Shown: positions 6,964 to 15,095 of the stretch, in pieces
How the letters are laid out: every line of letters begins with the position of its first letter
How positions within the stretch are numbered: the stretch's first letter is position 1
Origin: Planctomycetota bacterium
Lineage (GTDB): Bacteria > Planctomycetota > J058 > JAJDCP01
NCBI GenBank assembly: GCA_029260765.1
Contig: JAJDCP010000062.1
Location: 54,096 to 118,095, forward strand
Direction of reading: 5' to 3'
DNA length: 64,000 bases
Made by a program: the position numbers and the translations under genes
The notes under the pieces: generated by a model
What the model saw: only the letters and a program-made list of their open reading frames with translations
Told to the model about the DNA's origin: nothing
Databases searched by the model: none

Positions 6964-8460
6964 TCAGCGGTGCCCCTCGTGGGACGGCTTCCCGTCCATG
7001 GGCTCTGCGACCCCCTGCTCAAGCAGGATATGCAAGGCGTTGTCGATGAACGAGGGATCCCGCAGCATACCGAGGTGGTCGCTGAAGACGAAGCTGACCT
7101 GTGACCAGGCGATGGGCGAACGCAATCGCATGGTCCAGTCTCCATCGAGACGCTCGTCCAACAACACACTCGAGCGCAGTACAGTCCCGTCCCCGGGCGA
7201 CGTCTCGCTGATCTCGGCGGCGCCCGTCTGACGGTCCACCGTCACCCGCGAGGCAGTCTGCACGGCATCTCCGGCGAAGGCATACAGCCGCGTGCTCTGT
7301 GGCGGAGCGCTGGGGACGTCGAGGGCTGCCTGGAACTTCCGCGCCCGCTCCAGGCACTTGACCAGGTGGGCGCGCGCCGCTTCACGACGTTCCTGGGGGG
7401 TCAGCTCGGGCAACAGCTCTGCCAGCACAGACTCCTGCGCGGGCGACGCCAACCCCCATCCGAGCTTCTCCCAAAGGTCTGGGTCGAGCAAGTCGCCGAC
7501 AGGCTCGCCATCATCGGCCCAGACGACCGCCCCATGACGGCTTCGCGGAAGCAGCTGGTACACCGACGGAAAGGTTCCGATCAGGGCGGGCCGGAACGTC
7601 GGCAAGAAGGGTGCGAACTGGATCCCATCGACCATTTCCACTACGGCCTGGACCGAGCCGGCGTTCGGCGTTCCGATCACGATGAGCTTGTCGATATGGG
7701 CCGCACCCGCCCAGGGAACCGTGTCGGCCTCGGGATTTTCCGGTGGTTCTTCTCCGCCGTACATCGCGTAGTAGCGTGCGACCAGGCCTCCCATCGAGTG
7801 CGCGACGATGGTGAAGCGGACCTCGTCGTCGGCCACGCCGAAGCGTTCGATCTGTTTCTGTTTGACGAAGGCAGTCTTGGCGAGGATGAACGCGTGCAGG
7901 CTGCGCGCATTCTCGACGTTGTCCCGCCGCCAGTCATAGGCGAATTGGAAGCAGGTGAAGTGGTCATCGGGATAGTCGAGCGCCCCACTGAGGCCGAGCG
8001 ACTCGTCTTTGTAGCCACCAACCCCGAGCAGATTGAGGATGCTGACGTAGGCGTTCAGGGAGATGGAGATGCCCAACAGGTTCAGACGAAGCTGGTCGAG
8101 CACTCCGTCGACCTGGACCGCGTCTGTCAGCGCGGCGAGCGCTGTGTCTCCCAGGGGATGGGCGAAGAGCCGTAGCCCATCAGGGGTCTCGACATCGACC
8201 GCACCGGATCCAAAAGCTCCCCAGACCACGAGCTCCTCGCTCGAGAGCTTGGAGCCGAGGATTCCGGGAATCACAATGACCGGATGGTGTTCGAGGTCAT
8301 CATTGCCCGTCGCGCGCCTGTAAAGCAGGCCAACGTCGGGCTCCGGTGCCAGGCAGCCAGCGGCAGAGACCAGCAGCGCCAACAGGGCGACCAGACGCAT
8401 CAGGCCTGAACCGCGCGCCCCGGGCTGGTGAAGTACCTTCCTTGGCGGGTTGTGCATCAT
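6964..8460 (-). CDS. Lipoprotein lecithin:cholesterol acyltransferase-like alpha/beta hydrolase
   Basis: A 498-residue lipoprotein. The signal sequence ends in the lipobox LVSAAGC (lipidated Cys at about residue 36). The enzyme core resembles the LCAT/PDAT family of acyltransferases and phospholipases: VIVIPGILGSKL at the N-terminal strand, FAYDWRRDN, and the nucleophile elbow VAHSMGGLVARYY (Ser about 222). The A-x-S-x-G form of the elbow is usual in this family. YAFAGDAVQT and a late His (FSDHLGMLRD) could complete the triad. It probably acts on phospholipid or acyl chains at the outer membrane. AGGAGGAGAC directly precedes an ATG-ATG pair, which fixes the start at 8460 rather than the upstream in-frame codon. 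Confidence 0.82.
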   Translation of the reverse strand: MMHNPPRKVLHQPGARGSGLMRLVALLALLVSAAGCLAPEPDVGLLYRRATGNDDLEHHPVIVIPGILGSKLSSEELVVWGAFGSGAVDVETPDGLRLFAHPLGDTALAALTDAVQVDGVLDQLRLNLLGISISLNAYVSILNLLGVGGYKDESLGLSGALDYPDDHFTCFQFAYDWRRDNVENARSLHAFILAKTAFVKQKQIERFGVADDEVRFTIVAHSMGGLVARYYAMYGGEEPPENPEADTVPWAGAAHIDKLIVIGTPNAGSVQAVVEMVDGIQFAPFLPTFRPALIGTFPSVYQLLPRSRHGAVVWADDGEPVGDLLDPDLWEKLGWGLASPAQESVLAELLPELTPQERREAARAHLVKCLERARKFQAALDVPSAPPQSTRLYAFAGDAVQTASRVTVDRQTGAAEISETSPGDGTVLRSSVLLDERLDGDWTMRLRSPIAWSQVSFVFSDHLGMLRDPSFIDNALHILLEQGVAEPMDGKPSHEGHR

Positions 8461-8517
8461 GTCTCCTCCTCGGCGTTGCGACATCTTCGGCAGCCACCCC
8501 TGGCCGACCCAAGCTGG

Positions 8518-9597
8518 CTACTCGTTGAATTCGATCAACTCTGCATAGCCAGCGGCGTGCTCGACCTTGACCAGCAGCTCGGGATAGTCTTGGCTGATCC
8601 AGCTGGTGGTGCCGGACATCTCGATCTTCAGGCAGGCGAAGCTGCCCGCCTCGACCTCGATCGTCTCTTTGCTGGTCGACGCCATCGCGCTCGTATCGAC
8701 GGCGCCAGGATCTGCGAGCGAGATCTCGCTCGGCTGCGCCGGCCCCATAGGTAGCTTGTCTGCCCCCATGGTGGTCGTGGACAAGACCACCCGCGCATCG
8801 TCGAACTCGACGACCTCGGTCTTCAGATAGCTGACATACTGCTGTCCCTGGATCTCGCTGACGTTCTTGACGGTCCAGCTACGGCCCACCTTCTTGTACA
8901 GCTGCTGGGTGTTTGCCAGGTCGATCTCCAGCTCGATCTCATGGGTCTTGAACTCCGTCACATCCCAGCGCTCCACGGTGTCGGTGCTGGACGACTCACG
9001 CTTCAAGTGCATGCCCGGATAGCGTTTGCTGTACCAGTCGATGACCTGCGTGCTGGGTTCCTGGTCGGGGCCGCCGTCCTTCTCTGCGACCTTGAGGCAG
9101 ACTCGGTAGACGCCGTCGATCAGCAGCGTGTCTTCGCTCAGCTCGTAGTAGGCCAGCACGTTTCCGTCCAACACGGCCGGGTCGGGCAGCGCGCCGAAGT
9201 CTTTGGTCTGGATTTGCGAGCCGATCTCTTCGCCGTCGGAGTTGAACAGTGTGTGTTTGACCTCGGCGGAGCTCTCGTAGACCTCGATGACTTCGTCGGT
9301 GCAGAAGAGGACCTGCGGAAGCCCCGAGAACTCCGTGACCATCTGGGTGCGCCAGAAGCGCCCCACCTGCCTGTAGAGCGTTGTGACGTCCTGGCCCCAA
9401 TCACGGTCGCCGTGATCCGAAGTCGGAGCAGCCGGAGGCTCTTCGGGAACCTCGGAGACAGGATCAGGCTGAGGCTCGCGCGCGGATGCCGGAGCAGTCG
9501 TGTTGCCGGCGTTGCCCGCGTTGCCCTGAGGTTGAGGCGCGCTTTCGCCACAGCCTGCCAGGCTGGCCGCGAGCAGCACGATGAGAAGTCGTCGCAT
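8518..9597 (-). CDS. Exported lipoprotein of unknown function
   Basis: A 359-residue lipoprotein: MRRLLIVLLAASLAGCGES is a signal peptide with lipobox LAGC. A low-complexity linker (Gln/Asn/Ala/Pro/Glu-rich) extends to about residue 65. The body holds two related halves, each starting with a strand such as YRQVGRFWRTQMVTE or YKKVGRSWTVKNVSE and containing a glutamate/valine strand (EVIEVY, EVVEFDDA), so an internal duplication of a beta-rich domain is likely. No catalytic motif is seen. AAGGAAG lies upstream of the ATG. It is 57 bases before the LCAT-like lipoprotein gene and probably shares its transcript. Confidence 0.75.
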   Translation of the reverse strand: MRRLLIVLLAASLAGCGESAPQPQGNAGNAGNTTAPASAREPQPDPVSEVPEEPPAAPTSDHGDRDWGQDVTTLYRQVGRFWRTQMVTEFSGLPQVLFCTDEVIEVYESSAEVKHTLFNSDGEEIGSQIQTKDFGALPDPAVLDGNVLAYYELSEDTLLIDGVYRVCLKVAEKDGGPDQEPSTQVIDWYSKRYPGMHLKRESSSTDTVERWDVTEFKTHEIELEIDLANTQQLYKKVGRSWTVKNVSEIQGQQYVSYLKTEVVEFDDARVVLSTTTMGADKLPMGPAQPSEISLADPGAVDTSAMASTSKETIEVEAGSFACLKIEMSGTTSWISQDYPELLVKVEHAAGYAELIEFNE

Positions 9598-9780
9598 GGT
9601 ACTTCCTTGTGTAGACCAGAAGCCTAGAGCAAGGGGCTGGGGCCCGCAAGCGCCGAACCGGCGGAGATCCAGAGCACCCGACGTGGGCCCACCGCAACCG
9701 GCCTTGACGGGGATTGGCGGCCATTGTTCGGTGCGGCGGTCTCCAGCATTGTGACGCCCGCACCAAAGCCGTCCTCTGTA

Positions 9781-10004
9781 GCGGCGCTCTGTGGGCGGCT
9801 GTCTCAGGGAACGGACGAGACCTCCGAGATCGCCATGCGATGTCAACTGGAGGGAGCTTGGGAATCGTCTACTTACCGACCGTTCCTCTTGTAGGGGCAA
9901 GGTTTACCCCCGCCCTCGGGCGAGGGTAAACCTCGCCCCTACATGACAATCCAAAGCGACTGATGGCTTGGATCGCGTTCCCTGAGACAGCCTCTGTGAG
10001 CGCC
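9781..10004. repeat. Composite element bounded by 17-bp inverted repeats
   Basis: GGCTGTCTCAGGGAACG at 9797-9813 recurs inverted as CGTTCCCTGAGACAGCC at 9976-9992. Outside each copy lie related GCGGCGCTCTGTG / CTGTGAGCGCC motifs. The roughly 220-base segment between the outer ends has no coding potential and contains the long hairpin at 9890-9943. It looks like a small non-autonomous (MITE- or REP-like) element. Relatives of its outer motif occur at 63811-63833. Confidence 0.5.
9890..9943. repeat. 54-base near-perfect hairpin/cruciform
   Basis: Two 26-base arms pair with only two mismatches around a two-base loop. The arms read TGTAGGGGC-AGGTTTACCC-GCCC in abbreviated form. No T-tract follows and the flanking genes are far away, so it is not a standard terminator. 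It resembles mobile intergenic palindromes rather than a gene-specific structure. Confidence 0.7.
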
Positions 10005-10068
10005 GGAAGCAGCCCTGGCAGAGGTTGCCTCCAGAGACTTTGGGTTCGCCCCTACAGATCGGTACTGT

Positions 10069-10087
10069 CGTCGGTCATAGACCGACG
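10069..10087. repeat. Short perfect hairpin CGTCGGTC-ATA-GACCGACG
   Basis: Eight-base arms around an ATA loop, followed by GCTACAG. A truncated copy of the same unit (GTCATAGACCGACGCTACAG) lies at 63755-63774 and a partial one (CGTCGGTCATAG) at 63897-63908, so this is a dispersed REP-like repeat in this genome. Confidence 0.65.
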
Positions 10088-10328
10088 CTACAGGCGGTTC
10101 TCAGCAGTTCGAAGGCATCGACCTGACCTGACCGAAGACTCCGGAGCGAAGTCTCGAGGGAATAGTACCCATGTCAGGGGCTCTGAGATCAGACGCACTC
10201 TCGAGGGGAATTGGAAAAAGTGGCGATGGCCGCTGTAAGAAACCCTCTCGGCGCGGATAGAGAGAGTGTCAGCCGACCGAAACGTGCAGTCGGCAGCCGT
10301 AAGCCCCAACCAGCGAGAGGTACGAGCG

Positions 10329-10424
10329 ATGAAGACCAGGACACAGATGAATGCAGGACAGACAGCCGGGACGGCGACCCCCTACCGCAGCTTCAAGTTC
10401 AAGGTCAGCTGGGGCGGATCATGA
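10329..10424 (+). CDS. Tiny ORF with tail-tube-like N-terminal motif (31 aa)
   Basis: A 31-codon frame preceded by AGAGG eight bases before the ATG. The peptide begins MKTRTQMNAG and ends PYRSFKFKVSWGGS. The segment YRSFKFKVSWGG resembles the first beta strand of T4 gp19-like tail-tube proteins found in phages and contractile injection systems, where such proteins continue for over 100 more residues. Here the frame stops at once. Its TGA overlaps the next ATG (ATGA). It could be a decayed tube gene or a genuine short peptide; confidence is low. Confidence 0.35.
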   Translation: MKTRTQMNAGQTAGTATPYRSFKFKVSWGGS

Positions 10425-10498
10425 GAACCAAGACACAGATACGCTCGGGATCCGCCAGCGAGTGGAAGTACGTCCCGATCCGCCGCATGGGCCTCTAG
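10421..10498 (+). CDS. Tiny ORF coupled to the previous one (25 aa)
   Basis: A 25-codon frame opening with ATGA overlap on the preceding ORF and ending in TAG. The first 20 bases match the opening of the previous ORF at about 17 of 20 positions (MKTRTQ versus MRTKTQ), so the two arose by a small tandem duplication. The rest (ASEWKYVPIRRMGL) is not recognised. It may be a short coupled peptide or debris. Confidence 0.3.
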   Translation: MRTKTQIRSGSASEWKYVPIRRMGL

Positions 10499-10536
10499 CG
10501 GAGTGCCCAAGCCTGCCCATCGGGCCGCGGCTTGCC

Positions 10537-12189
10537 CTAGTCCTCCCCTCCGATGCTCCGGTACTGCCCCTGGCCGAGCTCGGCCAGGTCGCGCAGCAGG
10601 CCGGCTTCGGCCTCGCCGATACCGATGCAGTGGATCTCTACGCGCCGCAACAGGTTCATGCGCCACACATCCCGGTACAGATGCTCCAGCTCCACATACG
10701 GTCCTGGATACTCCACGATCTCGTCAGTACCCCGCTCGTAGATGTCCGCCTCGGCGTCCCCGACGACGATGTCCGGCTCGGCCAGGTCGTCGGCGGGAAA
10801 GTCATCCCAGCTCGGCGCGCCATCGCTGAGCAGGAAGACCGTATCACAGCCGTCGTCGAAGCCATCGGTGTCGACGTGCTCCTGCCCCGAGAGCGCCTTC
10901 TTGGACACCGCCCGCCAGGCGTCGAGCAGACCGCCGTGCAGGTTGGTGTAGCCCCGCAGAGTGCCGTACGGCCGGTTCTCCTCGGGGGGCCCGGGCTGGA
11001 CCGAGTCGAGCGCGCGCAGCGCCGCCTTGAGGTTGCGCTCGCTGGCCGGAACCAGGCCGCCTTTGCCCAGGAGAGGATGGGCCTCGCTGCCGAAGAAGAA
11101 GACCCCGAACTCCATGTTGTCGCCGAGTTGTTGCAGACTGAACTTGAGCGCCTCCCGGGCCGCGTCAAAACGGTTGTGGATGCGGTCCCAGGGCAAGGCC
11201 TCGATCATCTCCAGGCCCACGCCTTCGCCGCGCGCGCCTGTGACAGGACGCCGGAGGGCATCGATCTCGGCTTCAGTCAACGGCTCGAGCATCGAATCGG
11301 ACATATCGATGACGTAGGCGATCCGGCGCCCTACGCCCTCGATGCCGAGGAACTGGGGCACGGTCACCCCATCTTCGAGGCCCACGACACGGGTCTGGTC
11401 GTCGCCTGGCCCGCCTTCCCCGTCGTTCAACAGGCCCCTCCAGGGTTCTGCGCTGAGATACAGCTGGGGGCTCTCGAACAAGATTCCGAGCTGGCGGGCG
11501 ATCACGATCTTGCTGCGCATCGAGGTCTTCTCGGCGTCGAGCAGGTCTATCACCAGACCGGCGGCGGCCTCGAACTCGGCTTCTCCGAAGAGCTCGCCAG
11601 CTCCGACCAGGGCGGCCGCGCAGGCCTCCGCCAGGACAGTGCGGGCCAGGACCTTCTCTTTGGCAAGACCGGCGCCGAGAATCTCCGTGACCACGCCCAG
11701 CACCGCTGCGGCCTCACCTAGATCGCTCAGGGCCTGGATGGCGACCGCCCGCAACAGGGGCGGCGATCTGCGGTCGGTTGCCGCTTCGACGACCTGTTCA
11801 AGCTCGCCGTTGGCTACCTGGATCCAGAAGATCTGGAACCACAGCCAGGCGTGCTCATCCTTGCGCAACTTCTTCGCGACCTTGAGGAAGACCTCGAGGT
11901 GCTCTGGTTCAGAGAAGCTCTCGCCCACAATCCCCGCGATCAGGTGGGAAACATGCTCCGCCGGCGGCTCTGGCTTGAGGTAGCGCTCAAGCAAGACCTC
12001 CAGAGCCCGGACCTCGCCCGTCGAGGCGAAACGCTCGATGGCCATGACTCTCACGTAGAGCGCGGGCCGCTGCAGGTACTCTCGGTAGCGGGCATACTCC
12101 TCCTCGAAGCTGCCGAGGTCATCCTGGGCGCACAGGGGAGTGGCGAGCAGAAAAGCGCACAAGAGCATCGTCGAGCGATGGATCATCAC
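10537..12189 (-). CDS. Exported VWA-domain protein with N-terminal HEAT-like repeats
   Basis: A 550-residue secreted protein. Signal peptide MLLCAFLLATPLCAQ is followed by about 230 residues of helical, HEAT-like repeats (for example PALYVRVMAIERFASTGEVRALEVLLERY). A von Willebrand factor A domain then runs from RRIAYVIDMSDSM at about residue 288. The MIDAS motif D-M-S-D-S is intact, with TNLHGGLLDAW and DTVFLLSDGAP supplying the later Thr and Asp positions. It probably binds protein partners in the periplasm or at the surface through a divalent metal. The start is GTG, seven bases after GGAGG, immediately before two ATGs. It is transcribed divergently from the WD40-like gene at 12293. Confidence 0.85.
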   Translation of the reverse strand: MMIHRSTMLLCAFLLATPLCAQDDLGSFEEEYARYREYLQRPALYVRVMAIERFASTGEVRALEVLLERYLKPEPPAEHVSHLIAGIVGESFSEPEHLEVFLKVAKKLRKDEHAWLWFQIFWIQVANGELEQVVEAATDRRSPPLLRAVAIQALSDLGEAAAVLGVVTEILGAGLAKEKVLARTVLAEACAAALVGAGELFGEAEFEAAAGLVIDLLDAEKTSMRSKIVIARQLGILFESPQLYLSAEPWRGLLNDGEGGPGDDQTRVVGLEDGVTVPQFLGIEGVGRRIAYVIDMSDSMLEPLTEAEIDALRRPVTGARGEGVGLEMIEALPWDRIHNRFDAAREALKFSLQQLGDNMEFGVFFFGSEAHPLLGKGGLVPASERNLKAALRALDSVQPGPPEENRPYGTLRGYTNLHGGLLDAWRAVSKKALSGQEHVDTDGFDDGCDTVFLLSDGAPSWDDFPADDLAEPDIVVGDAEADIYERGTDEIVEYPGPYVELEHLYRDVWRMNLLRRVEIHCIGIGEAEAGLLRDLAELGQGQYRSIGGED

Positions 12190-12292
12190 GGGGCAGCCTC
12201 CTTGTCTTCCGACTGCCTGCCAGTGTCGGCGGCTCCGGGCACAAGATCAAGCCAACCGGTATGATGCAGCAGACTGCTGGCGAGGATGTCGC

Positions 12293-13411
12293 ATGAATGT
12301 GTCTCTCTGCATCTCTTTGTGCTTCGCCTTGTGCTTGGCTGGCGCCGCCTGCGCCCAAGACGTCCAGCCCGACTCCACTGCGGTCGCTTGGCTGGGCGTG
12401 CCCGGCGATTCATCGGCCCTGGCACGATACAGAACCTCACCTGCGGGGGCACTCTCCTGGACAGGCCTGCTGCGAGCGGGAGAGCCCTCGCGGCTCGAAG
12501 CCATGGCGGTCGGTGACGACGGAGGGCTGATCGCGGCAGGCCATCAAGACGGCTCGGTCCGGCTCTGGCAAGCGGCGTCCGGCACACTCCGCCAGACTCT
12601 CGCCGATGGGTCGTTGTCGAACCCTGTGCAGAAGCTGTATTCGGTCAGCGCACTCGCATTCAGCCCCGACGGCGGGCGGCTCGCGTGGACCGGTCGAAGC
12701 AGTGAGCTGGATGTCCACGACCTCGGAACAGACAGACGCGTGCTTTCGCGGCCCCTCTCGAGCACTTTTGCGCTGGCCTTCAGCCCCGATGGCACGGGCA
12801 TCTTCCTCGGCTTCTCGGGATACGGGGGCTATGAGCTTGTGGATGCGGTCAGCGGGGAGCGCGTTTTTCGTTTCGCAACCCGGCTGGATCGGGTACGGCC
12901 GGTGGTTTTCGATACCAGAGCCCAGCGCGTTGCATTCGGCACGCTGCACTCGGAGATCAATGTCTGCCGCACCGACACCGGGCAGGTCATCTGCAGGATC
13001 AACGACCGCGAGTTCCCTCCTCATTCGGATGCGATGTTCGGCTTGTACAAACTCGCCCTGGGTCCCGAAGCCCGGCGACTGTACGGCGGTTGCGGGGACC
13101 AGCAGCTGCGCTGCTTCGACATCGAAACCAGCCAGGAAATCTGGGCGGCCGCGACCGATTTCGATGCTTTTGTCGGCATCGATGTTTCCGCAGATGGCAG
13201 GTTCGTGCTGGCGGCGGGTTTCCGTCCGGCCGCGGAGGGAGGCAGCCGTGAAGCGCGGCTGGGGATCTGGGATACGGCGGATGGCCAGCTGGTCGATGTG
13301 ATCGAGCTACCCGGCTCCCCTTCGTGTCTGCAGCTGCACGGGCTGACTGCCTGGATCGGTTTTGAAGACGGTGGCTTGGGACGCTACCAGGTCACAGTGC
13401 GGGGCGAGTGA
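12293..13411 (+). CDS. Exported WD40-like beta-propeller protein
   Basis: A 372-residue secreted protein. Signal peptide MNVSLCISLCFALCLAGAACAQ is followed by repeated blades of the WD40/quinoprotein type: GGLIAAGHQDGSVRLWQAAS, VSALAFSPDGGRLAWTG, TFALAFSPDGTGIFLGF, LYGGCGDQQLRCFDIET and IDVSADGRFVLAAGF. The FSPDG signature occurs twice. A single propeller of about seven blades is likely, acting as an interaction platform outside the cytoplasm. No enzymatic motif is seen. GAGG precedes the ATG. It is divergent from the VWA gene 100 bases away, so the two exported proteins may share a promoter region. Confidence 0.8.
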   Translation: MNVSLCISLCFALCLAGAACAQDVQPDSTAVAWLGVPGDSSALARYRTSPAGALSWTGLLRAGEPSRLEAMAVGDDGGLIAAGHQDGSVRLWQAASGTLRQTLADGSLSNPVQKLYSVSALAFSPDGGRLAWTGRSSELDVHDLGTDRRVLSRPLSSTFALAFSPDGTGIFLGFSGYGGYELVDAVSGERVFRFATRLDRVRPVVFDTRAQRVAFGTLHSEINVCRTDTGQVICRINDREFPPHSDAMFGLYKLALGPEARRLYGGCGDQQLRCFDIETSQEIWAAATDFDAFVGIDVSADGRFVLAAGFRPAAEGGSREARLGIWDTADGQLVDVIELPGSPSCLQLHGLTAWIGFEDGGLGRYQVTVRGE

Positions 13412-13436
13412 GCAGCAAGAGGCCTGGCAGACCCTG

Positions 13437-13649
13437 ATCCGCATCGAACAGCAGCAGCAAAGCCACCAGCCTGCCATGCCCGCCGCGCACGCGAGCCGGG
13501 CCGCGGGCCAACACCTGGGCGGGCGTGCGCAGCCCGACCAGCAGCTGCGCCGCCCGGGCCGGATCGAAGCGCGGCGTCTGCAGGCGCCCAGCGGTCTCGG
13601 CGGCCTGGGTGAGGTAGTAGTTCCGCCCGTTGGTGCTGCTCTCGGCTTC
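13437..13649 (-). pseudogene. Decayed C-terminal copy of the alkyl-sulfatase-like gene at 15096-16802
   Basis: The minus strand encodes EAESSTNGRNYYLTQAAETA through VRGGHGRLVALLLLFDAD, nearly identical to the C-terminus of the gene at 15096-16802. A 219-base (73-codon, in-frame) block present there (between 15202 and 15421) is missing. That block is bounded by the direct repeat AGCAGCTC in the intact gene, so the deletion looks like slippage between repeats. The stop codon is lost, the catalytic domain is absent and no start is seen. It is a non-functional duplicated fragment between two unrelated genes. Confidence 0.85.
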
Positions 13650-14484
13650 CTCTATCCTTGACGAAGCCCGTGCGCTGTCGCCCGACCGGCAACTACGCGC
13701 GAGGAGTTGGGGCATTCTGTCGCCCCGGGGGAATGAACTGTGCGGGAGTGGTGGCGGACGGCCTTTTCAGACCAGACGGCGGAGTTCCATTTTCCGCCTG
13801 AGCGCAGACGCACAGCCGAGCAGGACGTGCGCTTTCTATGCGACTGGACGGGATTGGCGCGCGGCGCCCGCGTGCTCGACGTTCCGTGCGGCACCGGCCG
13901 CCACCTGCCCCTCCTCGGCCGCCGCGAGCTCGCCGTGTGGGGGGTCGAGCTCAGCCTCGACTACCTGCGCCAGGCCCGCGCCGCAGCCGGCCCTGCCATC
14001 CGGCTGCTGCGTGGCGACATGCGCTTCCTGCCCTTCCCCGACGCCAGCTTTGAGGCCGTGTTCATGCTGTTCACCAGCTTTGGCTACTTCGGCGACGAAG
14101 AGAACCTCGAGCTCCTCCGCGAGCTCGCGCGCGTGCTGCGCCCCGACGGCGCTCTCGTCATCGAGGTCATCAACCGGGACGCCGTGGCCCGGGCAACTGT
14201 CTCACGGATGACGACGCCCCGCCCCGGCGGGGGTATGTTGGAGGAGTCCTACGTACTCGATCCGGTCTCGGGAACCCTGACCCACACAGTGCTGATGACA
14301 CACGCCGACGGCGCTCCGCCGCGCCGCTTCGAGCTGGCTGTCAACGTCTACAACGCCACGTAGATGTACGAGTTGCTCACGTGTGCGGGATTGCGTCCGG
14401 TGGAATTCCGCGCCGGCCTCACTGAGGCGCCGCTGACCGCTGCCTCCCGGCTGCTTGCGGTGCTTGCGCGCAAACCCGCGGCCC

Positions 14485-14757
<273 letters not shown>

Positions 14758-15095
14758 CTCCGTCCCTCCCACCAAGCGGAGCAGGTCCTTGCTCAGCACC
14801 ATCAAGGGTACCGGGCGCGGACGGGCCGAACAAGGACCGGCTCGCTAAAAGTACGGCTGCCTGGGTTCGACTCCGAGGCCGAGGCCCATCCCGATGCCGA
14901 TGACGGATGCTGGATGGCCGACCGCGATGGCGCTGGAACACCCGGCGAGCCCTGGCGTGCAGCCGCCTCGGAAGCTCCAGACTTTGGAAGACTGCGGTTC
15001 GGTGGGGCAGCTCGGGGAGCTTGCCCTTCCGCACCTGCTCGACGTCGGGCACAAGCTCAAGCGTCGCCCTGGAGCGAGATCAGCGCGCCTGACCG
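14758..15095. other. Intergenic region without a supported gene
   Basis: 338 bases between the polyglutamine gene and the sulfatase-like gene. A minus-strand frame ending at 14845 encodes about 70 residues with a hydrophobic C-terminal stretch, but has no good ribosome site or recognisable domain. I see no repeat or terminator with a clear T-tract. Confidence 0.5.

Noticed and set aside
14845..15060. A 71-residue minus-strand protein with a hydrophobic tail.
   Set aside because: No ribosome site, no conserved motif, and overlapping frames are equally open.
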